Of a stretch of DNA of 64,000 nucleotides, positions 38,004-50,280 are shown piece after piece. The stretch is from Datisca glomerata (Eukaryota; Streptophyta; Magnoliopsida; Cucurbitales; Datiscaceae), in contig QANY01005796.1 in NCBI GenBank assembly GCA_003255025.1, positions 108,991-172,990 on the forward strand, read 5' to 3'. The number at the start of each line of letters is the position of its first letter. Positions within the stretch are counted from its first letter, which is position 1. The translations under genes were made by a program, and so were the position numbers. Below the pieces are notes generated by a model. That model was not told the origin of the DNA, made no database searches, and saw only the letters and a program-made list of their open reading frames with translations.

Positions 38004-38720
38004 CTATTCCTGTTCTGCATGATTTAGATAAATGGATTTGGGGCAGTTGTGATTTTTTTACAGATCATACTTATACTGAGCTAGTTGGTGTTACTTTAAA
38101 AGTTACTTGGTATAAAGTTGTTTGGTTCTTCGGGCATATACCTAAGTGTTGATTTATCCTTTTGTTTTCTCTTCTTAATAAGCTAAATACCAAAAATAAA
38201 ATTTCATAATGGGATCGTGATATATCAGAAGATTGTATTTTTTGCATGCATAGATCGGAATCAATCTCTCACCTCTTTCTAGATTGTGATTAAGCAGCTC
38301 ATATTCTTGGTCCTATTATGAGAAAATGTGGAAGAGATATTATAAATTTCAATTGGTCTTCTCTTATTCTCTAGCTCAGTTCCTTAGGTAGTAGCAAGTC
38401 TATTGAAAATTTATGTCCTAGACTTATTTTTTCTTGATTTGTCTACTCTCTTTGGCTAGAAAGAAATATGAGAATGTTTATAGGAGAATTTATGGATTCA
38501 TGTTTGTTGTCTAGGAAGATATCATCTATGGTTAAGGAAAGGCTTATCTTTATTAAAAAAATTAGAGGTTTAAATTCTGGTGATTTCATAGCAAGTCTTT
38601 ATTTTTAAAATTATTTGGTTCATTTATGTTTATAGTCCATGGGGTATGCCCCTTGTACTAGTGCAATACTTTTAGTTCAATACAAAGTTTTTTATCTTTG
38701 ACAAAAAAATAAATAAAATA
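38004..38720 (+). mobile_element. 5'-truncated LINE (non-LTR retrotransposon) 3' end
   Basis: The plus-strand frames give VVWFFGHIPKC, ISEDCIFCMHRSESISHLFLDC and YSLWLERNMRMF. This is the zf-RVT domain found at the C-terminus of plant LINE ORF2 proteins. The element ends with an A-rich tail (ACAAAAAAATAAATAAAATA). It sits exactly where the spacer of one unit meets the start of the next. No target-site duplication was identified. Confidence 0.8.
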
Positions 38721-39059
38721 AGTGAAGATGTGTTTAATTAATTAAAGGGGTGGTAAAAAATAGAGAGAGATTAAAAAGGGAAATGAGTTGGAGGAGGAAG
38801 AAAGGGTTTTTTGTTGACAGTGTAATTTGTGGATGTCACGTCTCTGTCATAGACAATGAGCGGAGAATAACAAAATGATCATATTAAAACATTGAATGTT
38901 AGATGGCCAAATTGAGATTTGTTAAAATGCAATGACCAAATTGATATTTGAGGCAAACTAGCTTGGCCAAATTGAAAAATTTCTCTAAAAAAATATATAA
39001 AAACTATTCTAAATAAAGATTTCTAATTTTGTAATTTCCATCAACAGCTAAATAAAAAA

Positions 39060-40460
39060 GTAGATATTTTTAACTTGAAGTATTAAGTTGATACTTTTTA
39101 ATAGTTGAAGTATATATGTTTATATGTTTGACCACTTGAAATATAGTCTGATATCAATTACATTATCAAATAAAAAATATCTATGTCACGAATTTTTTTT
39201 TTTCATTTTGATTACTACATCTTTAATAATGTCCATAATTTGGTAACTAACTCAACAATCTTCATTAGACCCTTGACAAATTAGGTTTATATTTGATGAA
39301 TGTGCGTAGTCAAAATTATATGGACGACTATTTTAAGTCTTCATGTCTCTATTTATCATTACTTAAAGTTTTCAAGTAAATATATTTGGCTATTAGAAGT
39401 CTTCATGTAGATATTTCTAACAACTCCAAGTCTTCAAGTAGATATGTTTGACTATTGAAAGTTTCAAGTACATGTGTCTCACTACTTAATCTCTTCAAAT
39501 ATACATGTTTCACTACTTGAAGTCTTCAACTAGATACTTTAACTATTTCAAGTCTCATTATTTGTCATTACTTGACATCGTGAAGTAGATATTAATAACT
39601 ATTTGAATTCTTCAAGTACCTATAATTTTTTTATTGAAATCATGTTGAGAAATATTTACGTCACTACAACTCGAAATTTTCAAATAAATATTTTTCTTAT
39701 AACTTGTAGTATTCATGTAAATATTCGTGACAACTTAAAGTCTTTGAGTGCGTGTGTTTGATTAATTTAAGTCTTAAAATAGCTATTCACAAGAACTTGA
39801 AGTTTTTAAATACAGATGTTTAACTACTTTAATTCTTCAAGTAGATATTTCTAACAATATGAAGATTTTTTAGTAGATATGTGTGACTACTGAAAGTCTT
39901 CAAGTACATATTTTTGGTAGCTTAACATTTTCAAGTATATATGTTTAACAATTTGACTAAGTAAGTAGATATTTATTTACATTTGAAGTCATAATGTAGA
40001 TAAAAATTGGTTTTTAACAATTGTTGAGAAGTATTTGCAGCACTACAACTTGTAGTCCTGAAGTAGGTATTTATGCTAATTTTAAGATAGAATCAGGGTG
40101 ATTTCCTAAATTATCTTTTGGATATTCCTCAATGTCCCAGCTATTCTAAAATGTAAGATGCATATTAATAATGTGTGACTACTAGAAGTTTTCGAGTAGA
40201 TATGTGCGACTACTGGAGGTCATCAAGTACATAGTATTTTATAGCGTAAAGTTTTCAAGTATATATGTTTAGCTATTTCACTCAACAATTGGATACATAC
40301 ATACATTTGAAGTCATAGTGTAGGCAGTTTTTTGTTGAGAAGTATCTGTATCACTACAACTTGTAGTCCTTAAGTAGATATCTATGACAACTTTAAGTGT
40401 TCAACTGATTATTTATGACTACTTGACAATTTCATGTATACATTTAATTCTACTAAAAGT
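39060..40460. repeat. Hairpin minisatellite, array 4
   Basis: This array is collinear with array 3, with the same monomer and order of diverged units. It ends about 30 bp before the poly(A)-signal region of the intact phylloplanin-like gene. Confidence 0.85.
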
Positions 40461-40487
40461 CTTAAAAACATAAAAAGATGGTATGCT

Positions 40488-40493
40488 TTTATT
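40488..40493 (-). terminator. Candidate poly(A) signal of the phylloplanin-like gene
   Basis: AATAAA on the minus strand lies about 115 bp downstream of the stop codon. It is conserved as the TTTTATTATAATAATAA block beside every copy (26,257, 34,632 and 51,128). Confidence 0.5.
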
Positions 40494-40604
40494 ATAATAA
40501 TAACAAGCAAGTTCTTTATGACATGTTTGTCTGTAACATTTTATCTATAGGTTCTTTTATAGTTTAATTTACAAAACTATAATCGAGGACAACATTGTAG
40601 CATA

Positions 40605-41045
40605 CTAACGCACAAGCTGAAATATGCCTGTCACAAAGCCAAGAACAGCTGCTAACGGCCCTTGAAGGATACTGGTAAGAGTAATAGGTGCTTGAAGAGT
40701 TCCAGAGCTTGGTAAAAGTTTACAGTCTGCAGAAATAGGTAGTGGAACAATAACTCGACATCCTAATATGTTAGTAATATTGAGATTTGTGGCATTGACC
40801 GTTATTTGAAAAACTCCAACGCTATTAGTCATGGCTGAAGCAACAGTTCTTCCATCACATGAAAGACTAACATTCACACTCGACAATGGCCTTCCTAGGA
40901 TACCCAAAATTGGATTTCCATTAATGCTGCAAACAAGTCGACCTGTAATATTAAGTTGGACACCAGCAGTTGATTGTGCAATGGAAGATGTTGCTGCAAT
41001 CAAAACTGAAGCAAAAAGCAATGAAAGAACATTCATGATAGCCAT
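40605..41045 (-). CDS. Secreted phylloplanin / Pollen Ole e 1-like protein, 146 aa
   Basis: This is the only intact member of four local copies. Residues 1-24 form a signal peptide (MAIMNVLSLLFASVLIAATS). The mature part shows the phylloplanin/Ole e 1 pattern: GRLVCSING, then VNVSLSCDGRTVASAMTNSVGVFQI and a C-terminal hydrophobic stretch (131-145, LAAVLGFVTGIFQLV). It has four cysteines (39, 63, 96, 108) and four N-glycosylation sequons (N32, N58, N84, N89), typical of a small secreted glycoprotein. Tobacco phylloplanin is made in glands, spread on the leaf surface and inhibits an oomycete. A similar role here is inference from family, not shown. The gene is a single exon. The start at 41,045 lies about 70 bp downstream of a TATA box at 41,115-41,123. 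Confidence 0.88.
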   Translation of the reverse strand: MAIMNVLSLLFASVLIAATSSIAQSTAGVQLNITGRLVCSINGNPILGILGRPLSSVNVSLSCDGRTVASAMTNSVGVFQITVNATNLNITNILGCRVIVPLPISADCKLLPSSGTLQAPITLTSILQGPLAAVLGFVTGIFQLVR

Positions 41046-41114
41046 TGATTTCTAAATGAGTTGAAAAGATTGAACTTTTTTTGTTAGTATAAGAATTATT
41101 CGGAAGGGATAGTA

Positions 41115-41123
41115 CTATTTATA
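41115..41123 (-). promoter_or_regulatory. TATA box of the intact phylloplanin-like gene
   Basis: TATAAATAG on the minus strand, about 70 bp upstream of the start codon. The equivalent positions in pseudogene copies B and C are mutated, so only this copy retains a plausible core promoter. Confidence 0.75.
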
Positions 41124-41532
41124 GAGGTATTCACTCAATTGGTTCACTGTAACTTTTCCTTTGATTATCTCAAATGCAATTTACTTTTCAATAGCCAGAG
41201 CACTATATTTGGTCTAGAAAATAAAAGTTTTAACTATGCATTTAAAGAGAATTAATATTCATATAACAAGTTGAAGATGTTGGGGAGAAATTTGCTAGTT
41301 TTTTAACAATTCAGCTGACTTTTGATATCTTGATTGATCAATGACCAAACTTTGCCCAACTTATATTTGCCCTTCCACCATTAATAACAACTTCTCGTTT
41401 TTTCCGGTTATTTCCAGCTATGACTATTTGGGTGTTTGGATGGAGTTTTGATGTATATATAATCTATGAATAAGTTCGATTTCTTAGCATCTTGGACTTG
41501 AGTGATGAAGCTCGAAGGGGTGTCTTAACACC
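41124..41532. other. Upstream region of the intact phylloplanin-like gene
   Basis: About 280 bp is conserved with the upstream flanks of copies B and C. A second TATA-rich segment and spacer follow, up to the LTR fragment. No further gene was seen. Confidence 0.5.
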
Positions 41533-41832
41533 TAATTGTTTGGAGTTATGCCATCAAAGCATGTGCATTGACATTTTGATACTTGAGGATTACATTTTTC
41601 TTATTGTTGAATAATTTATATAAATATCTGAAAATTTCATATTCATTAATGAGATTATGATCTTGTATTAATACAAAAGGATTAAGATAATAGATAATGA
41701 ATAAAATTGTCAGCAACATATTAAAGTATGAAATCTTTAATGAATGGTTGCTAGTACGATTCACTAAATATTATGAATACGTGTGATCTAGATTCAGATC
41801 ATTGATGTGGATGGACATCTTAGTGAATGTAC
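41533..41832 (+). mobile_element. LTR fragment of the nested-copia family, opposite orientation
   Basis: About 300 bp matches the reverse complement of 22,500-22,838 (the outer end of the 2.15-kb LTR). Landmarks include CATGTGCATTGACATTTTGA and AATGAATATGA-type blocks. It is cut off at 41,832, where sequence collinear with 36,030 resumes. It is absent from the first unit, so it arrived after the duplication or was lost there. Confidence 0.75.
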
Positions 41833-43196
41833 TTTTTTTATCTATAAAACTTTAATAATATAATTTAAAATACATCTCAATTATAACACATTTTTAAAAA
41901 ACTTAGTTATGTTATATTTATATGTTAGTATAATTAATATGTTAAATAAATATAGTTACATAAAGTTTACAAAGAAAATTAATTTAAAAAATCAAGTTTA
42001 AACTAAAATAAGAAATTAACAACTAATTCTCAAGATGTCACTTTTTCTTTTAAATTTTGAGAGCATATTTCATCTATACTCTCTTAATTGTTTCCTGAAA
42101 ATATGCATGATATCTTACAACTTGATTGGATAATAATATATTACTAAATAAAAATAATTACAATGTAACTCTATCTTGATGTTACACGCATAAATTAAAA
42201 ATAATTAATATAGTGCTAAATACATTTACTTTTAATTCACATAAATAAAACGATATTATAGAAAATAATTATGATTAAAAATATAAAGATTCAATTTCAT
42301 GTACATCGCACATATATTTTGACTAATATCTACTAAAATAAAAAAGATCAAACAATTATTAACATGAAAAAACACAACAAAGTGCTTTGTTTAGATAAAT
42401 TAAATATTGGATAAATTACACACCGAACCTCCAATGTCTTTTCCCTTAACTCCCTCTTCCTCTAGTTTCATTAATTATACATATAGCTCCTTCAGCAATA
42501 TTGGATAAATTACAACCGAACCTCCAACGTCTTACGATTTCGTGCTCATCCATTTTAAATTCCAAGAAAAAAAAAAGATTGGTTTTAATATATTAGCAAA
42601 CGTTGGATATACATAAATTATAAAATTTATCTATACCTGTGATCTAATACATTAACGTGATATGACTTGAGAAACATATTTTAGGAATCCATCCATCAAT
42701 ATAAGTTTTCAAAATTAACCCTTGATATAACTAAATCTCATTAGTTGACAAATTTACCTAGCATGCCATACACTGAAACTCTTTTGTTTATCTTGTCACA
42801 AAATTTCAAAAGCTCGTTATCTAACAAGTTCATTAACCATCTAACAAGTTCATTAACCCTTGATATTTTTTGGAATTTGAAAAACTCTGTCATGATAAAC
42901 TTGAAATATCTATATGTAAGGTTAATAGAAGATCATAACGAGGAGAAATTTATTTTTGAATAGTCTGCAAGAGATCTGAAAAATGAAGGTCGATTACAAA
43001 GAAACTCGTAAGCTTTCAAGCCATATATCTCATCATTCAGTGATATACATTGCTTCGAGCTCATACCCGTAAACTTGTCTCTCTATTTCCTTCGAATCAT
43101 AGCTATCGTGCCTTAAATGATCACCATCTTCTAGTAGCCTAAAATTAAATAAAATCAACCGGTTGTGCTTCAACTCAGATAGTCTCAATTAAACCC
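41833..43196. other. Spacer of the second unit
   Basis: The sequence is collinear with 36,030-36,100 and 37,387-38,000 of the first unit. It contains a local duplication of a phrase with CCTCTAGTTTCATTAA and AGCTCCTTCAGCA at 42,400-42,510, plus ATAAATTACA units. No gene was seen. Confidence 0.5.
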
Positions 43197-43689
43197 ACAG
43201 ACTTTTGTGACATATATCATCCTGATTTTTTTCTCTAACTTTATTTATATAAGTTTTATATGCTAGATATATGATATTGATTTAATGTTATAGCTCAAGC
43301 GATGTTAGTTATTTTGTGATATTTAATTATCATATTTATTATTATCATAAGCACCTCGCAACTAGGTTAACACTTCCTCATTTATCAAAATCACTTGCAA
43401 CAATCTCAAAAATAACATTTAAACTCAATTAATTTTATGTGTGAAGAGTAAGCATACTCTATCCACATAATATTGGCTTTGATATGGGTCTCATTAATTT
43501 TATGACTCATATGAATAAATCAATCACATAAGAACAAGTAAATAAGTAGCCAAGATAATAGAGTATGATTTTTATATGTAGGACCAATCACGTCACCAAG
43601 TAAAATAAAATTCGTAACCTCTAAAATGTTTATCTCATTCCATCTATAATACTTACTACTTTTTTATAACTAGAAAAAAAATAGAGAAT

Positions 43690-44900
43690 AACTCAACACC
43701 TAATATAAGCAAGTAGACATTTTTTTGCAACTTGAAGTTTTCAAGTAACTATTTCTATCAACTAGAAGTTTTCAAGTAGATATGTTCAACTACTTGAAGT
43801 CATCAAATATATGTTTTTCACAACTTAACCCCTTCACATATAGCTATTTATGACTACTTGGCTTCTTCAAGTATTCAAGTAGCTATTTCTAACAACTTGA
43901 AGTCTGCGTGTATATATTTTTTTTTACTATTAGAAGTCTTCAATAATATAATTCTGATAATTAGAAGTCTTCAAGTAAATACTTCTATCAAGCAGATGTG
44001 TTTAAGTAGATGTGTTCAACTACTTAAAATTTTTCAGTATATATTTTTGACAACTTGAACTCTTCAAGTAGTTATTTGTGACTACTTGACTTTTTAAATA
44101 GATATTTTATTATTACTTGAAGTCCCAATATAAATATATTTGACTACTCGAGGTATTCAAGCATATATTTCTAACATCTTAAAGATTTCAAATAGATATT
44201 ATTGACTACTTTAAGTCTTCAAGTTGATTTTTCTGACAATTTAAACCATTCAAGTATGACTATTTGGCTTTTCAAATATACATTTATCCTACTTCAAATC
44301 TTGATATAAATATATGTCACAACTTGAACTATTTAATTATATATTATGATAACTTGAAATCTTCAAGTAAATATTTTGATCAATTTGAAGTATTCAAGAA
44401 GATATCTTTGATTACTATAAGTCCTTAAGTATACATTTCTTACAACTTAAAGTGTTCAAGTTGATATGTTGACTACTTTATGTCTTCAAGTATGAATTTT
44501 TTATATCTTGAAGCCTTCATGGAATGATTTATGACTACTTGACATCTTCAAGAAGAAATTCATTACTTGTTGAAGTCCTCAAGTATATATGTTTGAATAC
44601 TTGAAGTGTTTAAGTAGATCATTCTTAAAACTTAAATATTTAAGTATATGTTTCTTCAACTTGAAACCTTCATATAAATATTTAACAACTTGAATCTTCA
44701 AACAACTTTTTCTATCAACTTGAAATTTTCAAGTAGATATGTTTTACTACTTGAAGTTTTCAAGGAGATATTTATAACAACTTGAAGATTTCATGTAATT
44801 ATTTTTTATTACATTACTTCTTTAATGTAGACATTTATTACTAGTTGAGTCATCAAGTAGATATGTTTCACTACTTGAACTATTCAATTAAATTATTTAA
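43690..44900. repeat. Hairpin minisatellite, array 5
   Basis: This is the paralogue of array 1. Many monomers can be paired one to one with those at 6,466-7,640, so the array length has changed little since duplication. Confidence 0.85.
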
Positions 44901-44928
44901 CAGTATGTTATTAAAATATATTGTTATT

Positions 44929-45040
44929 CTGTTGAAATATATTTATTTTGATAATAATATTTTATTTGGTAATTGTAGTATCACTTTAATTTATTCAATT
45001 TCTATTTTAATCTTATAATACAATACATTATTCCTAATAA
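44929..45040. repeat. ~120-bp dispersed direct repeat, copy c
   Basis: This is the paralogue of 7,671-7,790 at the right edge of minisatellite array 5. Confidence 0.6.
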
Positions 45041-46979
45041 TCTTAAAACATTTGTTGCATTACTGGTTTAATTTCTTGAAATTAATTTGATTTTTGAAAC
45101 TGAATATTACTTTTAATATTCTCTAAAATTTTGAAACTAGAAGTAACCATTGTAGCCAATTTTATTTCAGTTTTTGAAGAAACAAAATATTTTGAATATT
45201 TTGGTATTCTGATGTTCTATTTCGGAAAAAAATTGGGTCGTATAAAATAATATTATAAATTTATTATATATAATATAACTAAGAAAAATTGAATAATAGG
45301 TTATAACTTGCAAGCAATACATAATTACCAATCAAATTCAACAAAAACATAATATTAAATGGCTTTATCATCACATTAAATGAAACATACAAAATTTCAG
45401 CAAACCAAAAACTGAAAATACAAGAACCTTGAAATCAATTCAAATTACATATGTATTAACCATTAACAGTATCATCATTCGAATCATAAGCTTGAGTTTT
45501 ACTATCATACTCAATTTTTTGCATTTCTCAGGCTTGATTATTGCGTTAAGTTCTACTTCTATATTGATATCTTCTTCAATAGGATTTTGTTGCTCGACTA
45601 TTTTGCATTCACTGATATCTTCAAAAGTCAAGAGTGTTGGTTATTCACTAATCCAGCCATCCAATATATCAATCTTCTCTAAATTATAGGGTCAGAAGAA
45701 CTTCCACCCTTTTTTGCTCGTGCCTTTGGTTAAGTAATAGTAATATAGTTATGATATATGGTACAACAATCGAATTACTTTTGTATACTGAGAAATTTAT
45801 CTTTCCCGGATATAATGTACAAAAACAAGAACATTTAGCCTTTAAAATTCCAATATATTTATTTTCTTTGAATGGATGTGTTAAAAAATACTCAAATTCC
45901 TTTCATATCCACTTGAACTAAAGCACTGACTATGGATTTGAATTGCTAATCTTTGTAATTCAGGAGTATCTCCTCCAAACTAATCTCACCATCCCTCTGT
46001 AAAAGAAAAATGAATCACTAAAATAAACATGTTGAGAATACATTCAATTAAAACAACAAAATTCATAAGAGAAAAATTAACCTGGTGCTAATTTAAGCAC
46101 GAGCTATCCAATTCTTATTTTTTTAATCATTGAGTTATATATGAATCATATCTTAAATAGTAGGATCCAATTTTGGTCACTCCACAGTGTCATTCATTCC
46201 ACTATTTACTTCTCAATGCTTTGAGAATGATGGATTAAAATAACAACTTAGATTCGCAAGTGTGCAGCAACATGTAAAGTGCTTAACATTTATGTGTCCA
46301 TTGGTGATCAATTATCCTCCAATACGACATATAATCTTTCATGTTTTTAAGTCTGCTTTCCATTCTTTCTTTATCATGATCAATTACCTCAAATAAAAAA
46401 CCCATGGCGAGTTTCTCTTCACCATCAACTATGCGAAGAACAACAACTAAAAGTTCACTAGCCATCACCAGATTCATTAAATCAGTCCAAGATTATGTTC
46501 CCGCAAGAATATCAAGTATTTGACACTCAACCAAATTGGTACTATACTTTGACTATAACCAATTTGGACTTAAAAACATTCATTGAAGTTCCATTGAAAA
46601 TTTAAAAAGACTTTGCAAAGTGAGGAAGTTTGTTTGAAAACTATGGAAGTAACTATATAGAGAAGTTTTGTCTAAGAAAATTGGAACTTAAAAGGACTTG
46701 TCCCTCCAATTTCTTGAGAACTGAATATTGTCAAGAGGGTTGGACTTAGAGCCCCACCATTTCATCTTACTAGCATATTTTCGTGTTTGAGAAAATAGTA
46801 TAATTTTTAAAGTGTTGACACCCTTATGATCTATATTTTAGGTAAGGACATAAGACAATTAGAACCAATAATGATGTTGTACTGAATCATGTTGTTGAAA
46901 GCCAATGACAAAACCCTACTATTGGGGCTCAAATGCCAAACCCCGTTGTTCAGAACCCTGTTGTGGCTCGTGTGGCACC
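45041..46979. other. Anonymous AT-rich middle and leader of copia copy iii
   Basis: 45,041-46,190 is paralogous to 7,791-8,900. 46,193-46,979 is found only in this unit and probably includes the untranslated leader of the copia element. No conserved open frame was seen. Confidence 0.45.
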
Positions 46980-49385
46980 ATTGCCTCTATTCCTGTTTCT
47001 CATGGGGAGAAAACTTGGAAATTTAATGGTTTGAATTTCAAAAGGTGACAACAGAAGATGCTTTTCTATCTTATGACTTTTTTATCCTACGTTCAATGAT
47101 GATAAGCATGATTTCCAAGCTGTCAGTGTTATTGATGTTTGGAAACATTCTGACTATTTGGATTGAAATTACATTATGAATAATCGAGCTAATTCTTTTT
47201 ACAATGTTTATTTTAATAAGAAAACAACTAAGGAGCTATGAGAATCTCTTGAACGAAAGTATAACACTAAGGATGCAGGCGCCTAGAATTTAAAATGGCG
47301 AATTCCAATGATCAGTCAAGTCCAAGAGATTCATGCTGAAGAAATTGCCTCATGTATGGATGGATTTCAAAACCATCTCAAACAAAAAAAAAAATTAGCA
47401 TCGAAGATCTTATTATTCGACTTCGAATTGAAGAAGATGATATGTTTTCATACTCGGAGACACTGTCGTAGTATGAGTATCCTTAAAATAGACTATTATA
47501 GCTAGATTCACTATAGAATCTAAGCTTATAACACTTTGAACAAATATGGTTACACCACCTCCTAAAGGATATTGCAAGATGGTCAAAGCCTGTGCCACCA
47601 AACTGCATACAATGTGATAGTCAAAGTATTATTTGAAGGGGATAAAACAATATGTATAATAGTAAGTCTAGACTCCTTTGTCGCAGATATAATACCATTA
47701 ACAAACTACATTTCACAAGGGTTGTTACTATTGACTATGTGAAGTCTAAGGATAATATTACAGTTCCGCTAACTAAATGATTAAATATATGGTTAGTTGA
47801 AAAGTCATTGATGAGGATGAGACTAAAGCTCATGTAAGAATTAGTTGATACAAAGGAAGCCTAACCTAGTTAACTAGAGATCTCAAGATCTTGGTTCAAA
47901 TACACAATCTAATTTTATAAACTTCGCCAGATCACTATGGGGATTTTCTATATCCATTCTTATGATGACAGTACTGATACCCGTTGGAGATTAGGTTAAG
48001 GTGTGCTTTTAATATTTCTTATGTGCTGAAAAATGTGAGATTTGAGTGAAGTAATGTAGGTTTACTCTAATATTAATAAATCACATTTGTGAAAGTGAAA
48101 ATGGGTCACTTCTATATGAATTGTAAGGGCGTAATTATTTAGACACTCTTGCAGAACTAGGAGGATATTCAAGGCCAAAATGAACATAACCATGAGAATT
48201 AAACTATATTAGGAATGACTCTTGTGTGTAGTATGTCATCATTTACGTAAAATGCCGAACAGTTCAAGGACATTGCATGTATTGGTCAGTCACTAAAGTA
48301 AACATACTTACACAACAGAAGGTTCAAAGGGTAAAGACTACCTATCCTATGCAGGTTTTAGAACATTGAATTTTATCACCATGCATGTCGTGTCGTTGGT
48401 TGTGAAATTTCATTCTTGTGAGGAATTATTGGAAATTGAGTGTTAAGCACCATTTTCGTGAACCAATTTTGAGTAAATTTTTACGTAGGACCCACTATGT
48501 ATTAGTATAAGACCTTTAAATATTTGAGTTCTTCTTCGCGAGTACATCAAATTCAATTATTAATTTGTTAAAATTGACTTTAGGGTGAATGATAAATTGT
48601 CACCCAAAGCGAGCTTTATGAGAACGAAAAAAAGTGAGAATTGTGGTAATCTCACTTTGAAATGGAAGTAAAATGCTTGGATCAAGCATGATAATGTGAT
48701 AAGCATAAAGGCTCTCTCTCACGCGCAGGGGGTTCAAATCTTATCCCGATCTGGCGTGCACCTTGGGTGGGCCTGCACGTCCTATACAAACAAATGTTGG
48801 TCCGAAAAGCTCACCCCTATATGGGTCGTCTTTTGCTATAGTTTTATTTTTTCCTCTCTAAAAAAGCCCAAATGTCACTAGAGTATTCTGGAATGTAATA
48901 TTTTGGGCCTTTAATGGATGCAAACATATCAACATTGTTTTTGGCATTTATCATGGGCCAAAATATTTTTGATGCATAAATGGCATTTATGGTGCTCTAA
49001 AAACACACTAAAAGGAGGTGTTCTCCTTTTTTAACACCAAAAAGTAAATAGCTTCTTCTCTTCTCTATTTGTTAGTCTGTTGTGATTTGTAGAAGCTAAG
49101 TAGTTTGAGTTTTAGAGTGAAATCTAGTGTAGTCTCGGTTTGAGTTTTTTGTTCGGGTTCTTGGTTATGGTTATGGTTCGAGTCTTAGTCTGAGTCATTG
49201 TTTGTGAGTCGTTACTCTGGTGGTAGAATTCAGATAATGTGGTAAAACTTGATGCTCTTGAGCTTCCTCCAATCATTTTATCTTGAAAAACAGACGCTGA
49301 CAGTAACCTTTAGTTCACAAGTAAGGGGGCATAACTATTTTAAGAAAACATTGAAAATATGATTCGGTTTAAATTCCTCCTTGAT
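46980..49385 (+). mobile_element. Internally deleted copia retrotransposon, copy iii with 3' LTR
   Basis: Gag is recognisable from VSHGEKTWKFNGLNFK (about 46,995) through VIDVWKHSDYL and ELXESLERKYNTKDAGA (X is a stop) to RLRIEEDD (about 47,437). It joins directly to the RNase H segment, with YVFILGDTV followed by TIIARFTIESK and WLHHLLKDIARWSKPVPPNC. A YNTINKLHFTRVV segment follows. The 3' LTR start is TATTGG (48,427; TGTTGG in copy ii). Compared with copy ii, its LTR lacks the TATATAG segment near 48,672. Confidence 0.8.
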
Positions 49386-49391
49386 TTTATA

Positions 49392-49520
49392 TTATTGTTA
49401 TTTTGTTGATATATATTTGTTTTGATATTAAAATTTACATTGATAACTTCATAATGGTTGTATTACTATAATTTTATTTAATTTTCATTTTAAAATCTTA
49501 TAATAGCAATACGTTATTCA
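49392..49520. repeat. ~120-bp dispersed direct repeat, copy d
   Basis: This is the paralogue of 10,946-11,077 downstream of the copia LTR. Confidence 0.6.
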
Positions 49521-50280
49521 TTGCATGAAAGCGAAAAGGAGGGGTTGAGAGTTGAAAGACAAATTATGTGAATATTGAAATGGATAGAAAAAGGTTTGAG
49601 AAAAAAGGAAGAAAGGAAGGGTGTTGCAGTTTTACTACAAATAGACAGAGAGGATCAAATTGTGAAGAAAGGGGAGAGAAAGACAAACTCATGCAGTGAA
49701 GAAAAAAATTAAAAGAAGACGAAGATAAATATTAGAATGTTGTTTCAGTTTGAGAGAGAACTAATATTAAGGTTCTGACATTAGAAATGATGGGAGTAGG
49801 TGTAAAAGAACATACTAAGGTCAATGTAAATCATATTATTGTGAGGTTCTAATATGTTCTAATATATTTAGGTTCTAATATGTTTTTAGTGCTACTTTAC
49901 TGATTTTTAAGAAATTGTACCACTTCACGTTTTTTAGTATTCGGACTTTAGCTTTTGGTGCTCTTTTAGTCACTAATTCTTACTATTTCAGTCATTGATT
50001 TAGTCACTATTTTCATCACTGATTTCTACTACGTTTGTTAAATTAGGTTACTATATATAGTCAAGAAACTCAGCTTCGTCAAGATGTACAACAATCATCT
50101 CACAATTCTAGCACAGGGAGGAGTGGAAGGAGATGATCCATTTAGGACGATTATTCAGCTTACTACTTTTTGTGAACTATATTTAGAACGTCTTTTTATT
50201 GAAGCATATAATATGGTAGATGAAATATTCTAAGATTTTGTAAAGGATGTGCTAGTAAAAATTGTTATGTGATGGATTTT

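Larger units (their letters stand above)
43197..50280. repeat. Segmental duplication, second copy (paralogue of 5,866-11,830)
   Basis: The order of blocks matches the first copy: lead-in, minisatellite, AT-rich middle, copia deletion derivative with LTR, tail. It retains about 1.1 kb (46,193-47,324) missing from the first copy. At 50,281 it passes directly into a Ty3 LTR fragment, whereas the first copy runs into the larger Ty3 remnant. Confidence 0.8.

Noticed and set aside
40831..41055. Plus-strand frame opposite the phylloplanin-like gene
   Set aside because: It is an antisense shadow of the minus-strand coding sequence, with no family motif of its own.
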